A DNA stretch of 64,000 bases from Cymbomonas tetramitiformis. Taxonomy: Eukaryota; Chlorophyta; Pyramimonadophyceae; Pyramimonadales; Pyramimonadaceae. Below, in pieces: positions 47,947-56,863 of this stretch. Within the stretch, counting starts at the first letter, position 1; each line of letters begins with the position of its first letter. Position numbers and translations under genes: made by a program. The stretch lies in contig LGRX02035483.1 in the NCBI GenBank assembly GCA_001247695.2, positions 248,001-312,000 on the forward strand. Reading direction: 5' to 3'. The notes beneath the pieces were generated by a model. It searched no databases. It had not been told where the DNA came from and saw only the letters and a list, made by a program, of their open reading frames with translations.

Positions 47947-49098
47947 TTACTTGTCCGCAAGCGTGAGTGTGGACACCTCCGTCGTCGTGTCGATTTTCAC
48001 CCAGTCCATGCACTTGAGACATTCGACACATTCTGCATTCTCAACGCACAACAAACAGTAGACTGTACACAGTCTCAACTGCATGTTGTATTCGAAGAAG
48101 GGAAACGGCACCGAGAACATGTCGTTGTACAGGTAATCGCACATCGTTTGCACGGACTCGCATTCTGCGAATTGCGTTTCGTGTCGATAGAAAGATCGCG
48201 TTCCTTCGGGAACGGCCAGTCTCACAGATGTTGTATCCGCAACGCCCAAGTCACTTTCACGGTATAAGCGAACGAAGTGTTCGTCGTCGTCGTGCGTAAC
48301 ACATATGACACAACGCTTGGCGAAGATCTTTACGACGACCGATCGCGTGAGACAGTGGCGCTTGAACAGTCTGAGGACGTCAACAAACGTGCCGATAAAA
48401 CTCAAAAGCATTCTACAGCGGTCCTGCTCATCCTTGAAGCACGACCATTCCACCTTGAAATGTTTCAAGAAAAAGAAGGTCTTATCCACGGAAACCGCTC
48501 GCAACACCGTTCGATCTTCGATACGATTTTGGTTCCGACTGTAGGCTCTTGCGTTACAAATTTGCGACATGCGGTCGCACTCTATGCTCAGAAATTTGAT
48601 GATCAGAAAAGCCCAAATGAGAAGACCCTCCCGTAGACAGTGGACGCTCCCGAGCAGCTTTAGTAGCCACTCCTGTATCAACTCCTTGGTGTCGTTTCGC
48701 ATGGTGCCCTGGTAGTCTTTGATTCCTAAAGTGTTCATCAAAATCAGCTTCCTGCGCGTAAGGGATTCCTTAAGTCGGAACGCGTCGCCGCAATCTACGT
48801 GAAGAAAGTTGTAAACATCCTTTTCCATCATGACCCTTATGAACTTGATGGACCTCAGTGTGCCGTCAGTTTGGTTCACGGAATCGAGGTCGTTGGCGGA
48901 GAAAGAGCGCTTCGGTACCTCAAATCGCTCGGTACTGTTCAGAGAGACGAGAGCAGGCTCGGCGAGTGGAAGAGAGTGCTCAAGGTTCCTACGACATTCC
49001 GCACCCGTGGACCGCGGTAACTCTTGGTCCACGAAGTTGTAAGTCGAGAATGAGTAAACGTAGTTTCTGATGGATGTCGTCACAAGCGCGCACCACAT
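47947..49098 (-). CDS. Hypothetical Cys-rich protein
   Basis: 383 residues, ATG at 49098. Not recognised. It has a hydrophobic stretch (LLIWAFLIIKFLSI, ~residues 160-175) and a Cys-rich C-terminal region (LCTVYCLLCVENAECVECLKCMDW, ~345-368) that may bind zinc. Another Cys pair (RCVICVTHDDDEHF) occurs before it. No catalytic motif seen. Confidence 0.75.
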   Translation of the reverse strand: MWCALVTTSIRNYVYSFSTYNFVDQELPRSTGAECRRNLEHSLPLAEPALVSLNSTERFEVPKRSFSANDLDSVNQTDGTLRSIKFIRVMMEKDVYNFLHVDCGDAFRLKESLTRRKLILMNTLGIKDYQGTMRNDTKELIQEWLLKLLGSVHCLREGLLIWAFLIIKFLSIECDRMSQICNARAYSRNQNRIEDRTVLRAVSVDKTFFFLKHFKVEWSCFKDEQDRCRMLLSFIGTFVDVLRLFKRHCLTRSVVVKIFAKRCVICVTHDDDEHFVRLYRESDLGVADTTSVRLAVPEGTRSFYRHETQFAECESVQTMCDYLYNDMFSVPFPFFEYNMQLRLCTVYCLLCVENAECVECLKCMDWVKIDTTTEVSTLTLADK

Positions 49099-49619
49099 GC
49101 TTCCGCTATGAAAACGTACGCGTAAGGCGGATGTTGCGTTCGGTGACGGCTTTGTATCGCACTCGAAACTAGACGAGGACGACGGTGTGGGCTCGGGTCG
49201 TGCGATATCTTGTGAAAGCGCGCAACTTCCGCAGACACCGCTCGTGTGTGCGAAACGATTAAGAACATACTAACTACGCCTGTCCGTATATATATATATA
49301 TATATATATATATACGTATATACACGATTGTATGTGACGACTAGACGCTCGACGTCGGACAGGTTTATCAAAAGATGCTTTTCGGTAACTGTGGGAGTCT
49401 TGTGGAAGTGATATTTCCATTCTTTGAGCCTCCGTCCCCTCTCAAAAAACGACTTTTAAGTACGCGCTTTGTCAGGTCCTGATAGAAAACATGAAGAATT
49501 GGACGTGTGTTTCCACAGGCTTCACAGTCGACGTCTTTAAACGATAAACAATAAAGCCACGTTGCCCAAGTAGTGGAGTGTTCATAAAGAAAGAAAGAGA
49601 CGCCCTCGCTTGGACAGTA
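49099..49619. other. Intergenic with (TA)14 microsatellite
   Basis: Perfect alternating TA from 49287 to 49314, about 190 bases upstream of the minus-strand ATG at 49098 and 300 bases before ATG 49620. Probably a simple repeat or TATA-rich promoter zone. No gene supported. Confidence 0.5.
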
Positions 49620-50600
49620 ATGTACGACAATAAAAGGAAAACACGCTTTATGGCGCTAAAAAGTCTCGCATTCTATACTTATTTTGGACTAATAAAGCCT
49701 CTCTTCTCCTGGACGACTGCGGGGTGTCTTGTGATTACGTTCGGTTACGGACTGGTAATTGTTTTTGGAACAACGAAAAACGATCGTGCAAATCCCGGTT
49801 TTGATCCCAGAGTTCTGTTTACTGTCTTTTCGGGAGTCCTCAACTCCATGATCGCTTTCATCGTTTACAACACATACAACCTGGTCAATAGCGTGGCGCG
49901 CACTCGAATGAGAGAACTGACGGCGTGTAGGTATGCGATTATGAAGCTTGACTTGTACCTAGCAAAAACAATCTGCGACGATCTTCGACAAGCGCTGCAG
50001 TCGTTGGTCTCGCATATACGAGACCAGGCAATGAACGTAGATCGCAACGACGCGGACGAACTCGAGTCCGATATATTATATTCAGCGGCAAACGTGACCA
50101 GGATACTTGTCGACAAAGGACCCGAATGCTTCGAAGCTTCCCAAAGCCGTGCAGATTTTAGTGAAACACAATGGATACTAAAAAGAGACATACCGGGAAT
50201 ATGTGAAATAAAAAACGACATCCGCATACAAGCGTGCAATACGGCTTATCGTTTTTTCCAACCCTTTCTGTTGTGGATAACCGCGGTCGTGATCGGATTG
50301 ATGCCTTTTTATTTCCCCGATGAAAAGGCTTGGAATGTGGCATGGGAGATGTTGGTAATCGTGTACACGGTGTGTTGCGTTTTGTATTACATAGACAATA
50401 CGAAGCTCGTGTCTGGTGCGAAAGTCCCGAATTCATCCAACTTGGTTTGGGATGATTACGAGATAGCGGTGGATCGCGAGACCAAGCGAATTCTGGATTG
50501 GAGCAAACGTCGTCAGAACTGTATATTTTCTAAACATATCACGGATCACTCGCTAGCACGGATCATCAACGTCGTGTCAGATACCGGATACATGCGATAG
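49620..50600 (+). CDS. Four-span membrane protein, DUF4239/bestrophin-like layout
   Basis: 326 residues from ATG 49620 (an upstream GTG at 49578 would add 14 residues). Hydrophobic pairs occur near residues 27-47 (WTTAGCLVITFGYGLVIVFG) and 60-80 (LFTVFSGVLNSMIAFIVYN), then a long soluble helical middle, then a second pair near 215-265 (FLLWITAVVIGLMPFYF and AWEMLVIVYTVCCVLYYI). Two membrane pairs around a cytosolic middle is the layout of bestrophin-like DUF4239 proteins, which may be ion channels. The call rests on topology only. Neighbour genes are unrelated. Confidence 0.65.
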   Translation: MYDNKRKTRFMALKSLAFYTYFGLIKPLFSWTTAGCLVITFGYGLVIVFGTTKNDRANPGFDPRVLFTVFSGVLNSMIAFIVYNTYNLVNSVARTRMRELTACRYAIMKLDLYLAKTICDDLRQALQSLVSHIRDQAMNVDRNDADELESDILYSAANVTRILVDKGPECFEASQSRADFSETQWILKRDIPGICEIKNDIRIQACNTAYRFFQPFLLWITAVVIGLMPFYFPDEKAWNVAWEMLVIVYTVCCVLYYIDNTKLVSGAKVPNSSNLVWDDYEIAVDRETKRILDWSKRRQNCIFSKHITDHSLARIINVVSDTGYMR

Positions 50601-50671
50601 AGTCGAGCACGACCGTCCATGTAAACGGCTGCCACTTTTCTTTTCTACAGATTCAAAGTGTATTTTTGTTG

Positions 50672-51190
50672 TCAGATAAAACGAATGGCACCGGTGAGTA
50701 CGTAAAGATCCTTAGATTTTTGCGTTCGGGCTCGGATATGCGGGTCCAAGTTGAACAACTTTATGTACGGATTGTCATCTGGCAATTCATAGTTTTGTAA
50801 AAGCGTATACATTTCTCGGTCACATTTATCAATTTCGAGTGAGTCGATCGTGTAACTCTCTGATTGTGTTAAGATGTGACTCAGTTCGTTTTTGGTATCC
50901 TTTTGCAGCGTTTTAAGCGCCTCCGGTTGCATATTCAACTCGGAAAAGTGCACGTCGACCAACACGGGCCAGTACACAAATTCATTTGCGCTCGGGCATT
51001 GAGCTTTTGTACCTTTCCAGTAAACGTTTAGGGTTCCCAGTATCCAACACGTATTATATCCAGTTTTTTTTGTTATTTGTTTTTTGAGCATCATACTTAA
51101 TTCAGACATTATGGCGGAACGCGCCGATTCGATATATGAAGCATTTGTAGGATTAATCTCGTGTTGAAGATTGTTTACACGTACCGACAT
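50672..51190 (-). CDS. Hypothetical AT-rich protein
   Basis: 172 residues, ATG at 51190, with a TATAAATACG box 35 bases upstream (51224-51235). Not recognised. Mixed alpha/beta, with a VLVDVHFSELNMQPEALKTL segment and an acidic middle. AT-richer than the kinase-like gene to its right, similar to the genes at 37708, 45010 and 47048. No membrane segment. Confidence 0.7.
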   Translation of the reverse strand: MSVRVNNLQHEINPTNASYIESARSAIMSELSMMLKKQITKKTGYNTCWILGTLNVYWKGTKAQCPSANEFVYWPVLVDVHFSELNMQPEALKTLQKDTKNELSHILTQSESYTIDSLEIDKCDREMYTLLQNYELPDDNPYIKLFNLDPHIRARTQKSKDLYVLTGAIRFI

Positions 51191-51223
51191 GTTCTCAAAC
51201 GTTATAACTTTGAGATATCAACG

Positions 51224-51235
51224 CGTATTTATACA
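51224..51235 (-). promoter_or_regulatory. TATA box of the gene starting at 51190
   Basis: GTGTATAAATACG on the minus strand, 35 bases before the ATG. Confidence 0.5.
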
Positions 51236-51287
51236 CAGATTTTGCAGTTATGTCCAAAGTTCAAGTTTACAAAAGAGTGTCGATCGA

Positions 51288-51297
51288 ATATATATAA
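51288..51297 (+). promoter_or_regulatory. TATA box of the kinase-like gene at 51360
   Basis: ATATATATAA on the plus strand, 63 bases before ATG 51360. With the box at 51224 it forms a divergent promoter region between the two genes. Confidence 0.45.
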
Positions 51298-51359
51298 TCA
51301 CCGCAGTGGTAAGTTTGCAGTCAATATCTACACAGTTTGGCGCATTCCCTGCTTGCATC

Positions 51360-52295
51360 ATGAGTCTCGAGATCCAGAGCGGTCCACCCGTTGAATATTA
51401 CGTTATGACCAGCGTGTACGACGATCCCGAATTTCGCAACGCCACCTTTTCGGGAGAATCCACTTCGCAGCCCGGCAAGACCGTGTTTTTGAAGGTATAT
51501 CACAAACGGTCGTACGACATGGCGAAAACGTTTAGTGAAGGCTTGCGATACGACGGTCCCGGTCGCTCGATTGTGGTGACGTTTTCTTCGACGAGTATCG
51601 GTCATCTCGGCGTATCAACGGATCCGAAAGCGCTGGAGTTTCACCACCGGCAGGAGTGGGAGATGGTGAAAGCTCTGCGCAACTGCGCGGACGAGTACAC
51701 GAAACGCACCGTGGCGGCATGCGTCGCGGCCTCTCGCCACGACGAGCACGGAGCGCCCGTGCATCCCGAAATTCTGTGCTGCGATTTTCACACGGACGCC
51801 TACGGTGCTGTTTTGATGAGATCGGCTGGGCGGTGCGTTCTCGAGATCCGTGATACGACCGCTTTGTGCGAGCGCCTACTGCACGCTCACGACGATTTCT
51901 TCCGCAAAACGGGGTTCGTTTACGCCGACAACAATCTGGAAAATGTTTTTGTGAAGGATGGCGGCGAAGTCGAGTTCATCGACGTGGAGGGTTGCTATCT
52001 GGCAACCGAAGAAGAGTACGGCAGCTATCTGAAGAAGGTCGGGCGGTCTTCGGATCGGACGAGTGGGTCCAGGACTTTCGCTCGCGATTGGTTGTCTCAT
52101 TCCCTGTCCGTGCTACCTATTACCCTACAGACGCAGGGCCTGATACTTTGTTGCCTCACGCCGGAGGTCAATGCCGAACCGTCCGGGTACACTTCTCCGA
52201 GGACGCCGCCGTCCATCGCACACGGCTATGTGGGTTACGACGACCTCGCCAAAACGCCGAGGAAGTGCCCCGTGACGCGCGGCAAGCTCTTTTAG
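51360..52295 (+). CDS. Kinase-fold-like protein
   Basis: 311 residues from ATG 51360. FVYADNNLENVFV (~residues 195-207) parallels the HRDLxxxN catalytic loop, with Tyr-Ala in place of His-Arg, and EVEFIDVEG (~212-220) parallels DFG with D-V-E. KTVFLKVYHKRSYDM near 40 fits a VAIK-like lysine. It is thus a second, divergent kinase-fold protein, possibly inactive as a kinase since the HRD His and DFG Gly/Phe are changed. The C-terminal ~80 residues are Ser/Pro-rich. An alternative frame opens from 51866 but I see no frameshift. Confidence 0.65.
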   Translation: MSLEIQSGPPVEYYVMTSVYDDPEFRNATFSGESTSQPGKTVFLKVYHKRSYDMAKTFSEGLRYDGPGRSIVVTFSSTSIGHLGVSTDPKALEFHHRQEWEMVKALRNCADEYTKRTVAACVAASRHDEHGAPVHPEILCCDFHTDAYGAVLMRSAGRCVLEIRDTTALCERLLHAHDDFFRKTGFVYADNNLENVFVKDGGEVEFIDVEGCYLATEEEYGSYLKKVGRSSDRTSGSRTFARDWLSHSLSVLPITLQTQGLILCCLTPEVNAEPSGYTSPRTPPSIAHGYVGYDDLAKTPRKCPVTRGKLF

Positions 52296-52681
52296 GCACT
52301 CGTTTCGTGTATTTAGAGATCCGGACGTTGACATACATGCGCGGCTTTCGTAAGCGCGGTTGCAATACGATGCGTGAGTGCGACATCAAGAAAATAATAC
52401 TTCGTAAATAAGAATTTTGTAAGATGTTGGGGCCGTCGGATGGTCCTTGACACTGCCTTGATAACCGAATTTCTAATACATGTACCGTCTATTTGCCCGA
52501 TTTAATTTCTCCGTCCAGCACCTTATATTCGGCGGAGCGCTCGTATTCATCGTTGCCTGTACCAGACTTTTTGCATTCGGCGTGTGATCATAAACGCGTA
52601 ACAACCACGATCAAAAAATTCTCGCTTCGAAAGGCGAGGTTAGATTATAAGTACCGCGCACGTACGAAGTATCCAGTTGCG
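52296..52681. other. Intergenic, no supported gene
   Basis: Contains an AAAATAATACTTCGTAAATAA stretch after the kinase-like gene and a TATAAGTA near 52646 that may serve the next gene (ATG 52682). No ORF with an ATG is convincing here. Confidence 0.35.
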
Positions 52682-53320
52682 ATGTCTGTCTCGTCGGATA
52701 TCGAGGAGCTTCCGTCGTACGTGAAAGAGTGGCTCGCCGATGACTGGCGAAACGTTTGCGATACGTTTGGTTCGGGTCACGTTTTATGCGACATCGTGAG
52801 TCGCAGAGTCTTGGACCGCGATTATCTTGCCGAGCAGGATGTGGAGTATATGTGTCGCATTTTTGGGGCGTCTTCGGACGTGTGCTTCAGGGCGTTGGCG
52901 AAAGTGTCATTCGGGACGATTGCGCGATACATCTTAGGCAACGTCAGGAGTATGTTGCAACAACATCTTGCCGGTGAATCGGCGAAACAGCCTTGCGTCG
53001 AGATTGAATACGCGAACTCCGAGGAGAGCGGACGCAAGTATTTCATCGAGCGTATAGACGGGTTTCAAACCGATATCAGATTGTCTCTCAAGGACGGCAG
53101 CATGCTGCGCATCGCCTCGAAGTTCGGGAGCGAACACCCCGTGATCGATCATTATCGTGACGTCGACGCGATGAAATGGTTGGATTCGCAGTCTTTTGAG
53201 GAGTTTATCGAAGATCGACAGCACGCTGAGCTCGTCGACGAAATACGCATTGTGACATTCGTGCCGATGGACGATCGCGGGTCACAAAAATACACAATTC
53301 GCAACGGTTTGACTCAGTGA
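52682..53320 (+). CDS. Hypothetical acidic protein
   Basis: 212 residues from ATG 52682 (the frame is open upstream to a TTG but without ATG). Not recognised. Acidic, with an LPSYVKEWLADDWRN start, an alpha-helical middle, and a beta-rich C-terminal half (RKYFIERIDGFQTDIRLSLK). It may be a small adaptor. Plus strand, followed by a TATA box at 53414. Confidence 0.7.
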   Translation: MSVSSDIEELPSYVKEWLADDWRNVCDTFGSGHVLCDIVSRRVLDRDYLAEQDVEYMCRIFGASSDVCFRALAKVSFGTIARYILGNVRSMLQQHLAGESAKQPCVEIEYANSEESGRKYFIERIDGFQTDIRLSLKDGSMLRIASKFGSEHPVIDHYRDVDAMKWLDSQSFEEFIEDRQHAELVDEIRIVTFVPMDDRGSQKYTIRNGLTQ

Positions 53321-53413
53321 GATGGACGTCGTCGATTTTCGGTCGCTCGTGCGTAGAACTGGGAGATCAAATGTTCATCGGTTTCGAGGTTTATAAAAGT
53401 AAGACGTCCGAAG

Positions 53414-53422
53414 TATAAATAC
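53414..53422 (+). promoter_or_regulatory. TATA box upstream of the gene at 53580
   Basis: TATAAATAC at 53414-53422, about 160 bases before ATG 53580; the 5' leader would be longer than usual here. Confidence 0.4.
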
Positions 53423-53579
53423 ACGATGTGCGTCATTCTTATAAGATTATAGCGTGGTGCGACGATATTTGCATGTTGGTTGGGGTGTTTGGAAACGAAA
53501 GCGTAGCACGATCCCGAACGACGCCTTTGTACGGTCAGTCCGCAGTCGCGACACGGTCGTTACAATTCGATAAGGCGCG

Positions 53580-54413
53580 ATGACTAATCGGTCGAAATCG
53601 AACTTAGATTGCTCCAACGTGGATCATATGGTATGGTGCAGCATGACCTGTTGCTCCTTCGCGTTTAATTGGATCATCTTCGCCGACCTTTTAGACCTCC
53701 TGGACGATCTAGACGATTGCAAGGTGCAGAAGTACGAGTTGTCCACTGGAAACCACGTGGATGGAAACTATTCTAACGCGATGTACAGAACGCAAGCGTA
53801 CTCCACTTCTCTGTTCTACCTAACTATCTCTATGTGCAGCTTGTCTTGTTTGCTGGTACCGTTCCTGTTTCTGCGCACCTTCATCGTAAAATACATATGT
53901 GAGAAGCACGGAGAGGTGGACCACAACGGTGAGTACATACTGCACAAGAAGCAAAATCCGTATGTCAACGGACACACCGAGCTTCTGAGCGTCCGGAACG
54001 TGTTGTTCCTGAAACAAGTCGAATACGTTCTTTGCCTCTTTATGTTGCTCAGCTCGGTCGCGGTGTTCTTCGCGTACGAAATGTACCCTTATAGAACCTT
54101 CGAAGCCGTGTACAACGACGCGGTTCAGTGTAGCAATTCGGTCCAGTCGCTTTACAACAGCAGCTGCACTTCTAGCGCGGTCACGCACAACCTAAGCTAC
54201 GAAAGTTGCGGGATGGCACGCGAAGAGCATTACGTCAAAGCACTGATGCTGACGAACGTCTGCATTTCTATCGTGATGTTGATTTTAAGCACGCATCAAC
54301 TGTCCTCGAGCTTTGCTACTTTGGCGGAAATCAAACTTCTGTGCAAACAAAAAAAGACAATGCGCTTACTCGACAAGGAAGATGAGACGGAAACTTCGAA
54401 AGATGAGCTTTAG
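53580..54413 (+). CDS. Four-span membrane protein
   Basis: 277 residues from ATG 53580. Hydrophobic stretches near residues 19-37, 78-103 (YLTISMCSLSCLLVPFLFLRTFI), 150-170 (EYVLCLFMLLSSVAVFFAYEM) and 225-245 (MLTNVCISIVMLILSTHQLS) suggest four spans. Two sequons (NYS, NSS) and a Cys-rich loop before the last span suggest a lumenal or extracellular loop. The C-terminus is charged. The layout is tetraspanin-like, but no CCG motif is seen, so no family is claimed. Its stop overlaps the next gene's stop by a few bases. Confidence 0.75.
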   Translation: MTNRSKSNLDCSNVDHMVWCSMTCCSFAFNWIIFADLLDLLDDLDDCKVQKYELSTGNHVDGNYSNAMYRTQAYSTSLFYLTISMCSLSCLLVPFLFLRTFIVKYICEKHGEVDHNGEYILHKKQNPYVNGHTELLSVRNVLFLKQVEYVLCLFMLLSSVAVFFAYEMYPYRTFEAVYNDAVQCSNSVQSLYNSSCTSSAVTHNLSYESCGMAREEHYVKALMLTNVCISIVMLILSTHQLSSSFATLAEIKLLCKQKKTMRLLDKEDETETSKDEL

Positions 54414-54649
54414 TTAGAACTAATAAGGCGTTCGATTTGCTCGTCGTACAAGTCGCGAACGTGGTATGCGCAAACAACCTCGTGTGCGCATCTGTAAGAG
54501 TCGATCTTTACCCAAAACGCCTCTTGAAGGTTCAAGAACAGCATAACATAAGTACACAAAATACCGTAAATGTAAAAACGCATTTGTTTTTTTTCGACTG
54601 CATCGTCAAAAGGGACTACGAGAATCCGGGTAAGCGGTGTTGATATCAT
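54410..54649 (-). CDS. Small hypothetical membrane protein
   Basis: 79 residues from ATG at 54649. The stop overlaps the end of the preceding plus-strand gene (convergent). One hydrophobic span (FYIYGILCTYVMLFLNLQ, ~22-40) and an acidic tail (VRDLYDEQIERLISS). Plausible but short. Confidence 0.5.
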   Translation of the reverse strand: MISTPLTRILVVPFDDAVEKKQMRFYIYGILCTYVMLFLNLQEAFWVKIDSYRCAHEVVCAYHVRDLYDEQIERLISSN

Positions 54650-54742
54650 CGAAGCATCGCGTATCACGCGCCTTGGCGATTGCTATCGCGTGGTCGAGCA
54701 ACAAAAGCGAGAGCGGACTTTTGCTTGTATGGAGACGTAGCG

Positions 54743-54904
54743 ATGACTAAGCGTAAGCGGATCGTTTTCATTTGCGTCGACGTGTACGGTTTCAAACTGA
54801 CGATAGTGGGATACAAAGTGATGGTGGCAAAACGAATTTTGATCGCGTCGATCTGTGTCGCGGCAATATTCTACGCCGTCGCTCGTCGCTGCGCACTTCC
54901 TTGA
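54743..54904 (+). CDS. Possible 53-residue membrane peptide
   Basis: ATG 54743, basic N-terminus (MTKRKR), then hydrophobic stretches (IVFICVDVYGF and ILIASICVAAIFYAVA). No TATA box or other support, so it may be chance. The rest of 54650-55102 holds the TATA box at 55055. Confidence 0.25.
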   Translation: MTKRKRIVFICVDVYGFKLTIVGYKVMVAKRILIASICVAAIFYAVARRCALP

Positions 54905-55054
54905 ACCGCCGGAGCGGATCTCTACGTTGGACGTCGTGTGCGAAGCTTGTGAATTCCTTCTGGCAAAGATCTGTAGAGAGCTTCGTTTTTTAAGACCTTT
55001 CGATGCTTGCCAATCAAGAGTTGTATGTTCAAAATGTGCACGAGTGTTATTATG

Positions 55055-55065
55055 TATATAAATAC
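55055..55065 (+). promoter_or_regulatory. TATA box of the OTU gene
   Basis: TATATAAATAC, 38 bases before ATG 55103. It favours that ATG over the in-frame ATG at 55073, which lies too close to the box. Confidence 0.5.
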
Positions 55066-55102
55066 ACGAACGATGCGCGCTTTGTCAAACGATTTCCTTA
55101 CG

Positions 55103-55858
55103 ATGTCCGACGCGAAAGAAGAAGTAGATTCCGAATGGGACGAGCGGGAATCGGTAAACACCGAACCGCACGCAAATGATGACTTGGACGAGCTGGAGCA
55201 GAAGTTTGTGCTAGCGGCGATAGAACAGTCGTTAAAACTGGAGATGAAATACTCGGTAGAATCGACGACTTTACGTGTCAAACTGAACAAAGTTTTCTGT
55301 ATCGACGTTTCCGACATTGAGGTCACACGCGTCCCGGGTGATGGGAACTGTTTGTATCACTCGTTGGCCCTGGCGGCTAACGAACGCGGCGTTTCTGCCC
55401 CTACCGGGTCTGATCCCAACCAAGGATGGACTCACTTGTCGATGCGCGTTCTCCTCACAACGTACATGAACAGATGCTTGGAGAGCGAAACGTGGCAAAG
55501 GACATTGGCGCTCACCTACGATGAAATGGACGATCAGATTCGCCCATTGTACGATCGCGACACCACGCTGACAGGATACGGCGATTTTAACAGCACGGTC
55601 GCTTTCGCGTGTTATTTTGGGTTTACGGTCTACGTGATATGCGAGAGCGTGCCATCTTTTTACCTAAAGAATTGTATGCGTGGCGACACCGTGCTCACAT
55701 GCGCAGCGCCAAAAATGGCACCTCAGATGAACGGTGACGTTTTTATTAAATTCCAAGACGTGGGAAGCGGACATTACGATTACATATCTACGCCTGATGC
55801 AACGCAAACCGAACGCCTGCAGACAGTAGCCAAGATAATTCAAATGTTCGTTTCTTAG
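55103..55858 (+). CDS. OTU-family deubiquitinase with UIM-like motif
   Basis: 251 residues from ATG 55103. Catalytic Cys in VPGDGNCLYHSL (D80, C83) and a C-terminal GSGHYDYIS (H224) give the OTU cysteine-protease signature; the folded domain spans about 70-230. Before it, DDLDELEQKFVLAAIEQSLK (~26-45) has the acidic-hydrophobic-AxxxS pattern of a ubiquitin-interacting motif, which would help bind ubiquitin chains. Expected role: cleaving ubiquitin (or a ubiquitin-like modifier) from host or viral proteins. A separate RING protein in the window suggests ubiquitin manipulation. The OTU call is strong, the UIM a pattern match. Confidence 0.92.
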   Translation: MSDAKEEVDSEWDERESVNTEPHANDDLDELEQKFVLAAIEQSLKLEMKYSVESTTLRVKLNKVFCIDVSDIEVTRVPGDGNCLYHSLALAANERGVSAPTGSDPNQGWTHLSMRVLLTTYMNRCLESETWQRTLALTYDEMDDQIRPLYDRDTTLTGYGDFNSTVAFACYFGFTVYVICESVPSFYLKNCMRGDTVLTCAAPKMAPQMNGDVFIKFQDVGSGHYDYISTPDATQTERLQTVAKIIQMFVS

Positions 55859-55920
55859 ATAATCGAAACACGTCGAATCGCTATCATAAATGTGTACTCG
55901 CTCGTTTTCGATAATGTGCG

Positions 55921-56544
55921 TCACGTATTTGAGAGACACGCGGAGATTGCAAGCTGCTCGTCCCTGTACGCGCCCAAGTTTGTAATGACGTACGACCCTT
56001 TATCGTAAGTTTCGTGCAAAACGAATTGTATGATGCCCTGAGTAGAAGAATATGGTAGTCGGAAATGCTTAAACCTGATCTTATCACACGAAATCATTTT
56101 TTTGACAAAAAAAATATGCGTTCGGCTGACGTTTGTGGTCTTGTGAGTCGAAGAAAACAAATATATCTCGTCGCTGATGGTGTTGCCTTGAAATTTGGTT
56201 AAAAAATCGCCGAGTTCTGCTCCGTAAACGCTTCTTCGAAACTTATGTACACTTTCCTCTTTTATGTTCTTCAAAGTTGCCACGTCAGCCACGACGAGTT
56301 TCAAATAGGGGAAGGTCGTACGCTTATGCACAAAAGCGGACGCGGGGTCTTGTGAATCTATTCCTACCAGATGCACAAAGATCTGCACCGTGCGCACGCT
56401 CGTGGTTTTCGTCGCAAGCTTTTGCGAGGAATCCATCAGCGAGTTCAGTACGTACTCGACGAACTCGATATCGGTCTGCGCGGCCGTTTTAATCTCGTCG
56501 ATGAAATCGACAATTTCCTGCGAAGTATCTTCGATTTCCGCCAT
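55921..56544 (-). CDS. Hypothetical protein
   Basis: 207 residues, ATG at 56544; a TATA-like CAATATAAATAC lies 55-65 bases upstream. Not recognised. N-terminal half helical (EIVDFIDEIKTAAQTDIEFVE), C-terminal half beta-rich with a Phe/Lys/Arg-rich core. No membrane segment. Convergent with the OTU gene (63-base gap) and divergent from the EF-hand ORF. Confidence 0.7.
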   Translation of the reverse strand: MAEIEDTSQEIVDFIDEIKTAAQTDIEFVEYVLNSLMDSSQKLATKTTSVRTVQIFVHLVGIDSQDPASAFVHKRTTFPYLKLVVADVATLKNIKEESVHKFRRSVYGAELGDFLTKFQGNTISDEIYLFSSTHKTTNVSRTHIFFVKKMISCDKIRFKHFRLPYSSTQGIIQFVLHETYDKGSYVITNLGAYRDEQLAISACLSNT

Positions 56545-56625
56545 TGTGAGTGTGAACGACTCGCGCGCAACGGGATGTGCCGGAAGTCTGCGAATGTGTA
56601 TTTATATTGAAGAGGATGTCGGTGC

Positions 56626-56742
56626 ATGGTACAATATCGCGACGTCGGCACACCCCTGTATATTCCTATGAACGTAGCGGATGCGGACGGGGATGGAGTG
56701 ATAGACTTGCACGAATTCCGTGCCCTATTCATGGCTGGGTAA
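56626..56742 (+). CDS. 38-residue EF-hand mini-protein
   Basis: ATG 56626 to TAA 56742. Residues 19-30 are DADGDGVIDLHE followed by Phe, a perfect 12-residue EF-hand calcium loop (Asp at 1, 3, 5, Gly at 6, Ile at 8, Glu at 12). The flanking helices are short, so only one EF-hand is present; such single hands usually pair with a partner. A stop lies in frame just before the ATG, so this is the full ORF. The divergent TATA-like stretch at 56599 may serve it. It may be a small functional protein, an exon of a larger one (GGGTAAAA at the stop resembles a donor), or a remnant. The rest of 56545-56863 is featureless. Confidence 0.6.
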   Translation: MVQYRDVGTPLYIPMNVADADGDGVIDLHEFRALFMAG

Positions 56743-56863
56743 AAGGACACATATACGCACGAGGAATCTGCGCACTACATTTAAATACATACTAAGCGAA
56801 ATGGTTGGACCGAAATCATCCTTTTAGTGCAAACCCGACTGAGCGCGCGCGCTACTTCGGTCT

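Noticed and set aside
51866..52411. Possible frameshift in the kinase-like gene (alternative frame with DEWVQDF)
   Set aside because: The main frame also gives a plausible FARDWLSHSLS segment and a good end, so a shift is not needed.
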